Origin: Liopterus haemorrhoidalis
Lineage: Eukaryota; Arthropoda; Insecta; Coleoptera; Dytiscidae
DNA: 64,000 nt
NCBI GenBank assembly: GCA_963971575.1
Contig: OZ020613.1
Span: 48,850,250 to 48,914,249, forward strand
Direction of reading: 5' to 3'
Shown: positions 11,901-20,925 of the stretch, one piece after another
Position numbering within the stretch: the first letter of the stretch is position 1
How the letters are laid out: each line of letters opens with the position of its first letter
Position numbers and translations under genes: made by a program
Notes under the pieces: model-generated
Databases searched by the model: none
Told to the model about the DNA's origin: nothing
What the model saw: the letters and a program-made list of their open reading frames with translations, nothing else

Positions 11901-14900
11901 ATGTGTATTTACATACAAAAATAAACACCTGTTTCACTCTAAAGTCCATTCCCATAACACACGCAATAAAACTCTTTTGGAACCTAAGGCACACAAAACG
12001 ACTAGCTACCAAAAAGGGGCATATTTTAATTGCTGCAAATTTTTTAATGCACTGCCAAACACAATTAAATCAGCAAAATCAATCATTATATTTAAAAAAT
12101 TGTTAAAAAGCCATCTATTAGAAAAAACACTGTACGACATAAACGATCTTGTTATATAAATGTATTGTAATGTATTATTTTTATTGTATTTTCATTTTAT
12201 TGTATTATATTATATGACTGTATGACATACTATCATAAATGATTATTACATGTATTGATTTTATGATAATGAAACAATAAACTAAACGAAACTAAACTAA
12301 ACTAACATAAACCATAAATTTCGCGACAAATCGATTAGAAAGAACTGCTGTGCATCATAATTTACATTAATTCCTTTCCTCCATAGGAAATATAGGTTTT
12401 CAATATATTTTTAGAAGTTGTTCGATATAACCTAACTTTTTTTGACAGTTTACGAATTGGCAACAAGGTGAGTTTTTCAACTGTGACGTCATTTCATAGT
12501 TATGGTAAATGGACTTTATCTATGTGTTTGTTCCATTAAAGGTAGCCATACACGGTGAGGATTTCCTCAAGGAATTCCTCTACCGAACCCTCGCCCACAC
12601 ACGGAGAGGATTGGCCTCAAGGATAAGGCCTTGAGGATTTTATACAAGTTCAACACACTAGTTCCGTCTTGACTGGTGGCGTTTTTTGGTTGTTCTCGTG
12701 GTTCTGCAAATTATTTTCATCATGGCATCAATGGATGATGTAATTTTAGCGGTTGTCGGTTGTGTGATTGCATGGGACTGCTTTCGCAAAAAAAGGCGCA
12801 AAAGACGTGTATGGTGCAAGGAGTGGCTTTTGAAGAAAGCGTATATTCCCACAAGAATCTAATTACTGAACTGGAGGTTTTCCCGAAAGATTTTCACAAT
12901 TACTTGAGTATGGACCACGATACATATTTAAGTCTTCTTTCATTGGTCACCCCTTTTATCGCTAAAGAAGATACGAATATGAGGCAAGCCATTTCCCCCC
13001 ACGAAAGACTTATTGAAACACTGAGATTTTTGGCTACTGGAAGGACTTACAAAGACCTCAAGTATTCAACAATAATTTCTCCCGAGGCCCTTGGTCGCAT
13101 TATACCGGAAACCTGTGAAGCTATTTACAAAGCCCTACGTAAGGATTATTTGAAGGTGAGTTGAATACAATAATTATAGAAATCTATAGATTTTATTTGA
13201 CTTCATTTCAACTTAAATTTTACATTTGCGTGGATTGATATGAAAAATTACAAATTAAAAACTTCCATCAAAGCTTGATACATAAGATGAAACTGTCTCA
13301 CTGCCTTGGGGTAGAAAACCGTACTGTACATTTGGTTGCAATCTCTGATTGGGTCCAAACATTTGTTGCGGTACGTGAGCCTGTTGGTTTTCCGAAGTTA
13401 CAGGGCTGTGGCAGGACAGTGAAGAGTGACTACTCGCAGGGGAATCTTTGTAGGACACTGCAGAAAAGTTCCTCGATAAACTGTTTGGGTGTGGTTCACC
13501 AACCACTCTGTGTGACATGGTTAAGGAACCCATTTCAGCTTGAAACAAGGTATCGTTCATTAGCTTTTCAGCTAAAAGCATTTGCTCTTTGGGAAGGCCA
13601 CGCAACTTAATAGCAAACCCTTTGCCGATTACATCGAAACGGTCTTCTTCAGTTCGGGGCTTCTTAAAATAATCGTTCATATGTCCCAATACTTCTTTCG
13701 CCATCCCGTCCGTGTTATCTTTTTTATCGCCTCTCTTGCGAGGTTGCCTTTGAGGGGTTGGTGGCGCAGAAGTACTGGTACTTGCGACTGATTCCAAACA
13801 ATTTTGAGTGGTTTCATCCTGTTCCTCCATTTCTTGTGCATTTGGCACCTGGAAAAAAAGAACAAAACGTTTGGTTGAAATATTAGATTATTATATAAGA
13901 AATTTTTTAGATATTAGATTTTTTTTTTCTAATTTATTTTCTTTTTAATCTGCTTGTAGTTTCCTGAAACCGAAGAAGAGTGGAAGGAAATAGCGAAAGG
14001 TTTCGAAATGAAATGGAACTTCCCTCACTGCCTTGGAGCTATGGACTGCAAACATATCCATTGTACCTCCAACAAATAGTGGATCGGAGTACTTTAATTA
14101 TAAAGGAAGACACAGTATGGTGCTACTCGGCATCGCCGATGCAAATTATAACTTTATAATGTGCGATTTCGGTACAAACGATATAGTTTCAAATGGTGGT
14201 GTTCTAAAGAACACATTTTTTTTTGAAAAACTCTAAAATTGTCTCCTCAATGTTCCTCCAGCTGATAACATCAGATATGCAGGTTCACGTATGCCCTACG
14301 TATTTGTGGCAGACGATGCTTTTCCTTTGAGAGATGACCTGATGAAACCATACAGGCAAGCTGACCTGATCTCTCAAAACCGAAGAATATACAACTATCG
14401 CCTGTCGAGAGCAAGACATATTATAGAAAATGTCTTTGGTATTTTCGTTGCACGATTCAGAGTATTCAGCACGGCTATAAACTTGAAACCACATAACATT
14501 GAATCCGTAGTTATGGCCTGCTGTGTACTGCACAATTTTTTAATGAAAAAGGTTCCTACTGTTTACGCTCCTTCAGAATGCTTTGACCACGAAAATACAG
14601 ACGGAGGTACAATATCTGAAGGATACGGTGCTGATAATGATCACATATATGGCTTAAGCCGAAGCAATAGAGGAAACACAACCGTCTCAGCAAAACAAAT
14701 AAGAGATGAGTTTGTCAACTACCTATCCAACGAGGGCCAGATTCCTTGGCAAATGAACTTCATATAAAATACCTAAATGCGTTCTTTTTACCAACCGCCT
14801 CATATGCAAGGGAGGTATTCTAATCATACCGATTTTGACATACAGATTTTGATGGATGTCCACGAATTGAGGTCTATACATAACGTTTTAACTATTTTTA

Positions 14901-17438
14901 GCATGATGTCAGTCTGTCTGTCTGTCTGTCTGTCGGTCTGTCCGTCCGTCTGTCCGTGTGGACACGTGTATTTTAATGAAACTACATATTTAAGCTTTTA
15001 TAATCGTCGACCGGAAGTGGAAGTTTACTTGTTTGATTTTTTAGTTTTTTGCGAATATTTCGCTACAAAGAAATATTTCGACAAAATTTATTTGAAGAAA
15101 GTTACTATACAACAAAAAAGAGACAACTTTTGTTTGAAAAGTTTTTTGATTTAGTGAAATTTTTTGATTACGTATTTTGCGGTGGCGGTCGGTTCTGTGC
15201 TGGCCAGAGCTGATTTTTTGTGTATACGTTAATCCTATAATTTGTATCTAACAAGTTTTAGTAAAAAAAGTAAGTTTCAGTAGTAAGTTTCACTACAATT
15301 TAGTACTAATTACTAATGTTTGTTACAAGGTTGTTAAATAACAAAATAATATATAATAAATATTACTTACATTTGTCTCAGAAGTTATTTCTTCATATAC
15401 ACCATCTTCATCACTGTCCATGTTTGAACGAGAAGTTCGAGGAATGTCTTGATCAGACAGAAAACTAAAAAGAAATACAACAGACATTTAAATGTTAATA
15501 AATAATAATAAATCTTTATACTAAATAATTTAACGTCATTAATTAATGCGTTTAAATCAATAAACCCTTACCTCAACATTGAGTAGTACCACAACTTAGG
15601 CTTGTGCGCAGAATCAGCAGATGCTCCTGATTTCATCGATTGCTTAATTTTTTTATTCTCTTTTCGAAGAGCGCTTCTGATATTGTTTATTTTTTTAATT
15701 ACGTCATTTTTTGTAGCTTTCGCGTCCACTTCTTTCATTTTTTCCACTAATTTCGCGTACGCAGCCTCCTTTTTGTTTCTATCATGGTATTCCTTAGAAC
15801 TTACTTGCCACAAGCAAGGTTCATTTTCATACATTAGTATGAATTCCGATAAAAATTCTCTAGACATGACTAAATAAATTTGACACTCAGTTTACAAACA
15901 CTCAAGGCCGACTGTCGACAGCACACACACGGTAGTAAGAGCCTGGCCTCAAGGCCAATTACAATCTGGCCTCAAGGCCGAAATATGATTTTTGTTCGGG
16001 ATTTTTTGGCCCCAAGTACCGGCCGCGGCCTCAAGGACGCCGCCATACACAGTGAGGATTTCCTCAAGGCTTGGACTGTTCAGGCCAAACCTTGAGGAAA
16101 TCCTCACCGTGTATGGCTACCTTAAGATGTTGATCAATTATTAACCCTAGGTATTTAGTTTCAGTCGTTTTACAAACTTTTATGCAGTTACAGTTAGAAC
16201 AGTTACTTTTGTGAATTGTCATATTTTCAAAATTAGGTTGTGTGTTATTATATATGGAGAAGGTAATGAATTCAGTTTTATTGTAATTTAAAGTTAAAAT
16301 ATTGCTCTTTAGCCAATTAAGTATTATTTTTAAATCATTTTCAGCCATTTCCTTTGCCTCGTTCCAATTTTCCGCCTCAATACGGTATCATCCGCAAAAA
16401 CTATGAGTGACCCATGTAAGCTTTCTAAATTTAAAAGGTCATTGACGTGTAAGTTGAATAGGATTGGTCCAAGTACCGTACCTTGTGGGATATCACAGTC
16501 AACTCTACGAAATTCACTTTTTACTCCATTTGTTTCTACTTGTTATTGTCTATATTTTAAATAACTCTTAAATATATCTAAGGGATAGCCTTAGATAGCC
16601 TCTAATTCCATATAAATCTAATTTTTTTATTAATATTGAGTGATCGACACTATCGACAATATAAAATACAGGTTAAATCTAAATCGCCCTCATATGTTTC
16701 TTGCCTTGGTTTTACTTATAAAACCATTTAGAAATCAATGGTTGACTGTGATATGAACCCACACAATGTTCTGCGCTAAGATTTCACTTTGTTTAGTAAA
16801 CTTTTAGACTCTGTTTTACGTAGCAAAGACACGCTGAAAATTGATATTCCAAAATTTTCGTATTATGATATGAAGATAAATTTTATTAAATAAACATTTC
16901 AAACATTAATGCCCGGTTGCATAAAAATGTTTTGTTCTATTTTTAGGTTTTACGAGTTTTAGCTTAAATCTAGTTTTAAGACTTTTATGCAACTGGGCAT
17001 AAGTGATACTGACCAATTTTTTTACTAGTGGCACTCTTTACTTCATCTTCAAATTTACAGGTGTCCACAGGTTCAGATTTGATGAAGATCTCAGTGTTCA
17101 TGTTTTGATGTATGTTGTCTGTAACTACACCTCTGATTTCTACAATAAATACATTAGGATCAAATATAAACTAATAGCTTAGTGTAAAAAATGTATAACT
17201 TAAGATGTTCACCAAATATTCATTGTTGAAGTTCAACTGAATTAAATTGTGACAACAAAAAAAAGTATTAAGTGCGAGCTGGTTGTAAACGTGCTCGTTA
17301 CTTACCATTCTCCCATTCAGTCTTTTGCTCTATTTCAGTCTTCACTTCATGTTCATCAGTAACTTTATATTCTATCTTAATGTCAGACTCTTCATCACTA
17401 GGATACAAATCACAACCAGGCTCATTATTCGTATTCAT
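7969..17438 (-). CDS. C2H2 zinc-finger gene 1 (four exons, 440 aa)
   Basis: The model joins 17438-17306 (ATG start), 17139-17014, 10079-9948 and 8900-7969 on the minus strand. All junctions are GT-AG and phase 1, and the reading frame is open to a stop at 7969. Exon 1 encodes an acidic start (MNTNNEPGCDLYPSDEES) with IKIE and VKTE. Exon 2 carries FIKSEPVD, exon 3 YIKSEPVD, and exon 4 ten C2H2 fingers. The product is probably a nuclear sequence-specific DNA-binding regulator; the ψKxE-P motifs match known sumoylation/synergy-control sites. Intron 2 (6.9 kb) holds a LINE broken by a Harbinger and another element. Gene 2 is its closest paralogue. I cannot name an orthologue, and no transcript evidence is available. 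Confidence 0.85.
9190..9650 (+). pseudogene. Decayed Tc1-like transposase in intron 3 of gene 1
   Basis: Broken plus-strand frames read NWSQDE then a stop then NQVISRDVSKFERN (Tc1 pattern W-edW--V-fSDESkF), LNWPSSSHISPREHLW (pattern WP--SPDLNPIE-LW) and an end like IKAKGDV (pattern vIkAKGG-T). Many stops show it is dead. The last part is also present at 25862-26000 in the matching intron of gene 2, so it predates the gene duplication. Confidence 0.7.
10736..11297 (-). pseudogene. LINE reverse transcriptase, C-terminal piece
   Basis: This open piece contains RLNNNLRKMLYVFRKLKYIL, YGLIAWGSALHVYINKL and QNRILKIMLDKP, the thumb and C-terminal region of a LINE reverse transcriptase. It was separated from its catalytic part (16126-16600) by the elements at 11298-12514 and 12540-16122. 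The frame continues a few codons into the adjacent element's inverted repeat, which is not part of the original protein. Confidence 0.75.
11298..12514. mobile_element. TIR element with CRE-like ends, containing a LINE fragment
   Basis: Inverted arms of about 37 bp bound this unit: ATAACTATGAGATGACGTCA on the left and ATAACTATGAAATGACGTCA inward from the right. Each includes the palindrome TGACGTCA. The arms begin GTCGGTTTAC and GTCCATTTAC. The interior holds a plus-strand LINE tail (11731-12300). The unit interrupts the minus-strand LINE reverse transcriptase just after its HIDK motif. No clear target duplication is visible and no transposase is present, so the superfamily is not assigned. 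Confidence 0.65.
11731..12300 (+). pseudogene. 5'-truncated LINE C-terminal fragment
   Basis: The frame 11731-12159 contains IIHWGQCSEWKRIFILQKSA, RILDSLGPRESCKESF and FNALPNTIKS, the C-terminal portion of a LINE reverse-transcriptase protein. It is followed by an AT-rich 3' UTR ending in a short ACTAA-type tandem near 12285-12300. It lies inside the inverted-repeat element at 11298-12514. Confidence 0.7.
12722..14767 (+). pseudogene. Harbinger transposase, broken
   Basis: Exon 1 starts at ATG 12722 (MASMDDVILAVVGCVIAW) and reaches the donor at 13155/13156. Exon 2 starts at 13960 after TTGTAG. Family motifs are clear: RKKRRKRRVW, ISPHERLIETLRFLATG, FPETEEEW, AMDCKH (first catalytic Asp; the usual MDGKH Gly is Cys), FVADDAFPL (second Asp) and HIIENVFGIF (Glu). 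The damage I can see is a TA dinucleotide duplication near 12842 that shifts frame, a frameshift just after AMDCKHI near 14052, and an in-frame TAA at 14234 before NCLLNVPP. The DDE residues survive, but no full-length protein can be made. Exon 2 lies inside intron 2 of the opposite-strand MADF gene. Confidence 0.9.
13255..15867 (-). CDS. MADF-BESS accessory protein of the Harbinger element (327 aa)
   Basis: The model joins 15867-15572, 15464-15371 and 13848-13255. All junctions are GT-AG and the frame is open throughout. Residues 1-98 form a MADF (Adf-1-type, Myb/SANT-like) domain: LWQVSSKEYHDRNKKEAAY, with regularly spaced basic helices. Exon 2 is acidic (MDSDEDGVYEEI). Exon 3 carries a Ser/Thr/Pro-rich stretch and a BESS-like segment (EDRFDVIGKGFAIKLRGLP). 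Harbinger elements are known to need a Myb-like partner protein for nuclear import and DNA binding of the transposase, which is the likely role. Unlike the transposase, it has no visible disabling mutation. Exon 3 lies within the transposase intron. Confidence 0.85.
14911..14958. repeat. CTGT/CCGT microsatellite
   Basis: Six to eight tandem GTCT units grading into GTCC units, just downstream of the Harbinger transposase stop and inside the element. Confidence 0.85.
16042..16117. repeat. Hairpin at the right end of the Harbinger element
   Basis: A 33-bp arm starting GCCATACACAGTGAGGATTT faces its near-perfect complement ending CACCGTGTATGGC across a 10-bp loop. There are two mismatches. The right terminus is therefore present twice in inverted orientation; the left end has only one copy. 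Confidence 0.88.
16910..16999. mobile_element. Small TAA-flanked MITE next to a splice donor of gene 1
   Basis: The ends TGCCCGGTTGCATAAAA and TTTTATGCAACTGGGCA are inverted repeats, flanked by TAA at 16907-16909 and 17000-17002 (Harbinger-type target). The right end lies about 10 bp inside intron 2 from the exon 2 donor. The equivalent place in gene 2 (about 28058-28200) holds a longer version with two full arms (CTAGATTTAAAG facing ATATCTAGTTTT). Confidence 0.75.
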
Positions 17439-17540
17439 TCCAGAAACAAAATACTTTCAACGATTTATTAAAATTTCCAAGTACTTAGGTAAGCAAAATT
17501 TAAGGTAATTAAAATTTCTGCTGTCACTAGTTTTATTGTT

Positions 17541-17570
17541 TTCAGTATATAGCAGTCCGTGTGGATCATT
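17541..17570 (-). promoter_or_regulatory. Putative core promoter of zinc-finger gene 1
   Basis: On the minus strand, a block reading GATCCACACGGACTGCTATATACTGAA lies about 110 bp upstream of the ATG and is nearly identical ahead of genes 2 and 3. It contains a TATATA element. Strong conservation compared with the flanking introns suggests a core promoter or first 5' UTR segment. The start of transcription is not determined. Confidence 0.5.
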
Positions 17571-17834
17571 CAAAATTGTAATGTAGATTTTCTTAATTTA
17601 CGGAATTTGTAATTATTTTACGATTTAAGTTATGATTTTAAGATAAAAAAAAACTATGAAATGAAAAATTTGGCGCCTAACAAAAAAAAAAAAACAATGT
17701 TTTTTTTTTTTTTTATTATTCTTATTATTATTCTCTACTTAACAAAATGAAAAATTTAACAAAATAATCAATGCTTATAACAAAACAACAAAATTAACTA
17801 CATTAAACTTCAATTAAGTCTTTGGCATTCCAAC

Positions 17835-18632
17835 TCAATGGAACCGTCTGGCTTTTAAGGTAGCGAATTCTTTTCTTATTTTTTCAGTATCAATACTTTC
17901 GGCTATTTTATGTTCTATTGATATGATGACCACTCCATTTAAATTTGTCTGGCTTAAACTGGAACGTAAATAGTTTTTTATAAGTCTGAGTTTTGAAAAC
18001 GTGCGCTCACCTTTTACCACTGAAACAGGTAGGGTTAGTAAAATTTGTTAAACTGTGATAGCATTCGGAAATAACTCTTTTAAACTGTGTAAATAAATCC
18101 ATTTTAAAATTGCATTTTGTTCTTTGAGACAACAATTTTAGTTCAATTGCAAGATCTTCGCCATCAATATCTTTATTTTCTTTTTCCGACAGCAATTTTT
18201 GAAGTAGCCTACATTTTGTTATAATTCATTATATTCTGCCAAATTATATAAGAATGTAAACGGATTTAAAACAGATTTAAATGATTCAAAACGTTCTTCC
18301 ATTGATATAATTATCTTTTTAAAAAGAACGTCAAAAAATTTGATTTTAAATATTATTTTGGGATTATTAATTTCAGTGATGGAGGTTTCGGGTTCTTCAT
18401 CAAAAAACAGTTTCCCCTTTCTTAATCGCTTTTCGTCAATTGATTTAAAATTATTTGTTAAATCAGCATCTTCTGCCAAAGTGAAGGCTTCTGAAATATA
18501 TTTTTGGAAATAATTTTCACAATTTCTTAATTTCATAAATTCAGTAGTAGTTTTTAACATTGTTGCTGCTGACTTAATATCCATATTTCGCGATTGTAAG
18601 TATTTACTGGTGCCGTTAATTTCTGTGAGCAC
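17835..18632 (-). pseudogene. hAT transposase C-terminal remnant (DUF4371-like)
   Basis: Three minus-strand frames join in order with frameshifts: LRNCENYFQKYISEAFTLAE, then ECYHSLTNFTNPTCFSGKR, then ERTFSKLRLIKNYLRSSLSQ and LNGVVIISIEHKIAESI. The last part is the hAT dimerisation region (E-S-FSKL-lIKnyLRs-m-q-rL--l--lSIE--ia). The catalytic N-terminal part is absent. A poly-T run at 17700-17713 lies just beyond. Confidence 0.72.
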
Positions 18633-18849
18633 TTCGTGCCAGATTACTTATGCACAAATAAATTCAAAGTCGTCGTTTGTAAAAAAAAAATTGTAAATTT
18701 TGAAGCGCCTTTTTTTACAGGCGCCTGTGTGCCCTGCACACTTCGCACAGGCCACGAGCCTGCCTTGCATGCAATGTTCACAGTAGGGTAACGACTTTCA
18801 CGTTTCACATGATTTTATTACTATTTCTGCATTTCGAACAGGGTGTAGT

Positions 18850-19050
18850 TTAATATTAAGGGAAAGTGGGGAACACTAAGACTTCTTTTTGTGATAATTC
18901 GAGTATTATTTAAAGATAATTATTTTTTAATTGCTACAAATATGCAGAGCCGGCGCTAGTTCTTTTGGCCCCAGGGCCAAGACTAGCCAAACTGCGCCCT
19001 TTTATTAGAATGTGCAATGGCATACCGAAGTGAGGGGTTGAGTGCACGTG
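18850..19050. repeat. Interspersed repeat R-B, copy 1 (hAT-end-like)
   Basis: It matches 33290-33480 block by block: AACACTRAGA, GATAATTC, AATTGCTACA, ATGCAGA-CCG, CCAAGAC, AGCCAAACTGC, CCCTTTTATTAGAAT and TACCGAAGTGAGGGGTTGAG. The CAGAGCCGGCGCTAG inside resembles the terminus of widespread hAT elements. No gene is present. Confidence 0.65.
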
Positions 19051-19395
19051 CACCCCCTAAAAATGTTTACGAACGAAAATATCAACAGAAATAAGGAAAT
19101 ATGATTTTAAAAATTTGAATCTCTATATTTAATCAATTTTTTAATTCATTCATTAAACAGCTAAAATATAGCTTTATAGAACATACACATATTTTAAATA
19201 CAGTAGAACCTCGATTATCCGGACCTCTCTTATCCGAATTTTGAATTATCCGGATTCCTTTAGACGAGGAAATTATTTTAAGAATTCGCTGTGTTACGCC
19301 GCTGGGTACCGGTTTTCACGTCATGATGTGTCTGGACGTCCGATTTAAATATTTTCTTTTAACATTACCGGTATGTAATTATTATAAATGTAAAT

Positions 19396-20251
19396 TATTG
19401 GTCCTATTCTATTCCTGATATTTGTAACTGACTTAGTCGTAAATCTGTTATGTGAACATCAGATGTTTGCCGATGACCTGAAGCTTTATAAAGAGGCACA
19501 AAACTCAGCAATAATTCAAAACGACATAAATTCCATCACAGATTGGTGTACTGCATGGCTTTTACCGCTGAACATACTAAAATGTCGCATATTACATCTT
19601 GGAAACAATAATCCCAGGCACATTTATTATATCCTAGGAAGCGCTATACAGCAGGTCGAAAGTGTAGTGGATCTTGGCATAACCATTACAACACTTGATT
19701 GGTCACCGCACATAGCTAATATAGTGAAAAAAGCAAATAAAGTTCTGTACATTACATACAAATCTTTTCCTCATCTAACCCCTTCCTTATTTCGTTTAAT
19801 TTACCTATCTTACATTCGCCCTCTCCTAGAGTTTGCAGTTGTTGTTTGGTCGCCCTACCTACATCGAGACATACTACTCCTGGAGGGGCTCCAAAGACGT
19901 GCTACTCGACTACCATGTAGTCTTCGTCATCTCTCATACGAACAACGACTTGCAAAACTAAACATACCATCACTAGGTGTTCGTAGAGAGCGCGGAGACC
20001 TCATTCAGATGTACAGGCTAACTACAGGCAAGTTTTCCACTGATATGTCTTCACTGTACGAACTTAACCTGGACCGTCGGCTTCGTGGACACCATTTAAA
20101 ATTAAAGCACGAGAAATACAACAAGCAACCGAGGCAACACTTTTTCACCAACCGTGTATTTGAACTGTGGAACTCTCTCCAGGACAATGTCGTATCTGCC
20201 CCATCGATAAACGCTTTCAAAAATAGAATTAGCCATCTATTCCCAATGTAA
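19396..20251 (+). pseudogene. 5'-truncated CR1-like LINE
   Basis: The coding remnant starts within reverse-transcriptase motif B/C: PILF, then TDLVVNLLCEHQ, then FADDLKLY (catalytic Asp pair). It continues with WLLPLNILKCRILHLGNNNP, PLLEFAVVVWSPY, LEGLQRRATRL and RRERGDLIQMYRLTTGKF, ending at a natural C-terminus (ISHLFPM) at 20251. This order is typical of CR1/Rex-like LINEs. The frame from 19463 is open, so the insertion is probably recent. It lacks the endonuclease and the N-terminal fingers, so it cannot be autonomous. Confidence 0.85.
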
Positions 20252-20269
20252 TGGAAATAATTTATTAAT

Positions 20270-20440
20270 TAGCAATTTTGTTCTCTTGATTATTTTGTTC
20301 TTTTGATTATTTTGTTTTTTTTTTTTTTTGATTATTTTGTTCTTTTGATTATTTTGTTCTTTTGATTATTTTGTTCTCTTGTTTATTTTGTTCTTTTGAT
20401 TATTTATTCTCTTGTTTATTTTGTTCTTTCGATTATTTTA
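20270..20440. repeat. 17-bp minisatellite in the LINE 3' UTR
   Basis: Roughly nine imperfect copies of ATTTTGTTCTTTTGATT follow the LINE stop codon. Variants differ by C/T in the middle, and one copy has a T-run expansion. The LINE ends in a TAA tandem at 20581-20600. Confidence 0.85.
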
Positions 20441-20600
20441 AATATTATTTATAATATAATGTTATATGCCTCATAATTTTGTAAATAATTGTATTACATA
20501 TTATTTTCTAGTTTGTAAGTATAATTATGTAATTATTTTTCTTTGAGCATAACAAGCCTATGGCTTCTGCTCTACTTTTTGTAATAATAATAATAATAAT

Positions 20601-20745
20601 AATGTCATCGAAAAGAAAACTTGTTGTACTATCCTTAAAAGACAAATTAAATATCATCAGTGCATTGAAATGAGGTTACTCAGGACGTTATTGGTCTGAT
20701 AAATATGGCGTCGGCACTTCTACAATATCGGATATAAAAACAAAG
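20601..20745 (+). pseudogene. Tigger transposase N-terminal (CENP-B-type HTH) fragment
   Basis: It reads MSSKRKLVVLSLKDKLNIIS, A-L-K, a stop, then GYSGRYWSDKYGVGTSTISD: the CENP-B N-terminal DNA-binding helix-turn-helix (sl-dKl-ii-alekG-s---la-kyGVg-sTIsdI). A nonsense codon interrupts it and everything after the HTH is missing before the right terminus at 20923. Confidence 0.82.
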
Positions 20746-20925
20746 TGAAAAAATTACACAGTTTACTAAACGTATATACCTATATCAATAAAAAAAGATT
20801 CATGCTTAATGTACGTAATTTTTCTTTCCTATTTCTCTTCACTTTTTTTTCGATTATCCGGATTTTTCGTTATCCGGACACCTTCATCCCCGACCTATTC
20901 CGGATAATCGAGATAATCTACTGTA

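Larger units (their letters stand above)
12540..16122. mobile_element. Two-gene PIF/Harbinger transposon
   Basis: The ends AGGTAGCCATACACGGTGAG and CTCACCGTGTATGGCTACCT are exact inverted repeats that continue through GATTTCCTCAAGG. TAA flanks both ends (12537-12539 and 16123-16125). The 3.58-kb element encodes a Harbinger transposase on the plus strand and a MADF-BESS accessory protein on the minus strand. GGCCTCAAGG or its complement recurs near both ends (about 12615-12645, 15950-15980, 16027), as expected for subterminal binding sites. It is inserted in the LINE 25 bp from another insertion. Confidence 0.93.
10440..16680 (-). mobile_element. LINE remnant split by two insertions
   Basis: A minus-strand non-LTR element runs in pieces: about 16680-16126, 12539-12515 and 11297-10440. 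The first piece has D-S-V-D-H-S-I-L, then PQGTVLGPILFNLHVNDLL, FADDT, and KYLGLIIDQHLK. The middle piece supplies a tryptophan followed by NKHIDK, and the last the C-terminal YGLIAWGSA and LQNRILKIML. The 3' end lies near an AATTT tandem at 10440. It looks CR1/Jockey-like and is 5' truncated. It sits in intron 2 of zinc-finger gene 1 and is absent from the equivalent intron of gene 2. Confidence 0.75.
19201..20923. mobile_element. Pogo/Tigger element carrying a LINE insertion
   Basis: The left end CAGTAGAACCTCGATTATCC and the right end, read inward as CAGTAGATTATCTCGATTATCC, are flanked by TA (19199-19200 and 20924-20925). ATTATCCGGA-like motifs repeat inside each end. This is the Tigger/pogo end type. 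The transposase survives only as its first 45 or so codons at 20601. A 5'-truncated LINE (19396-20600) sits between the 5' UTR and that start. Confidence 0.87.

Noticed and set aside
13275..13791. Plus-strand frames over MADF exon 3
   Set aside because: They lie within the transposase intron opposite a well-supported exon and show no domain.
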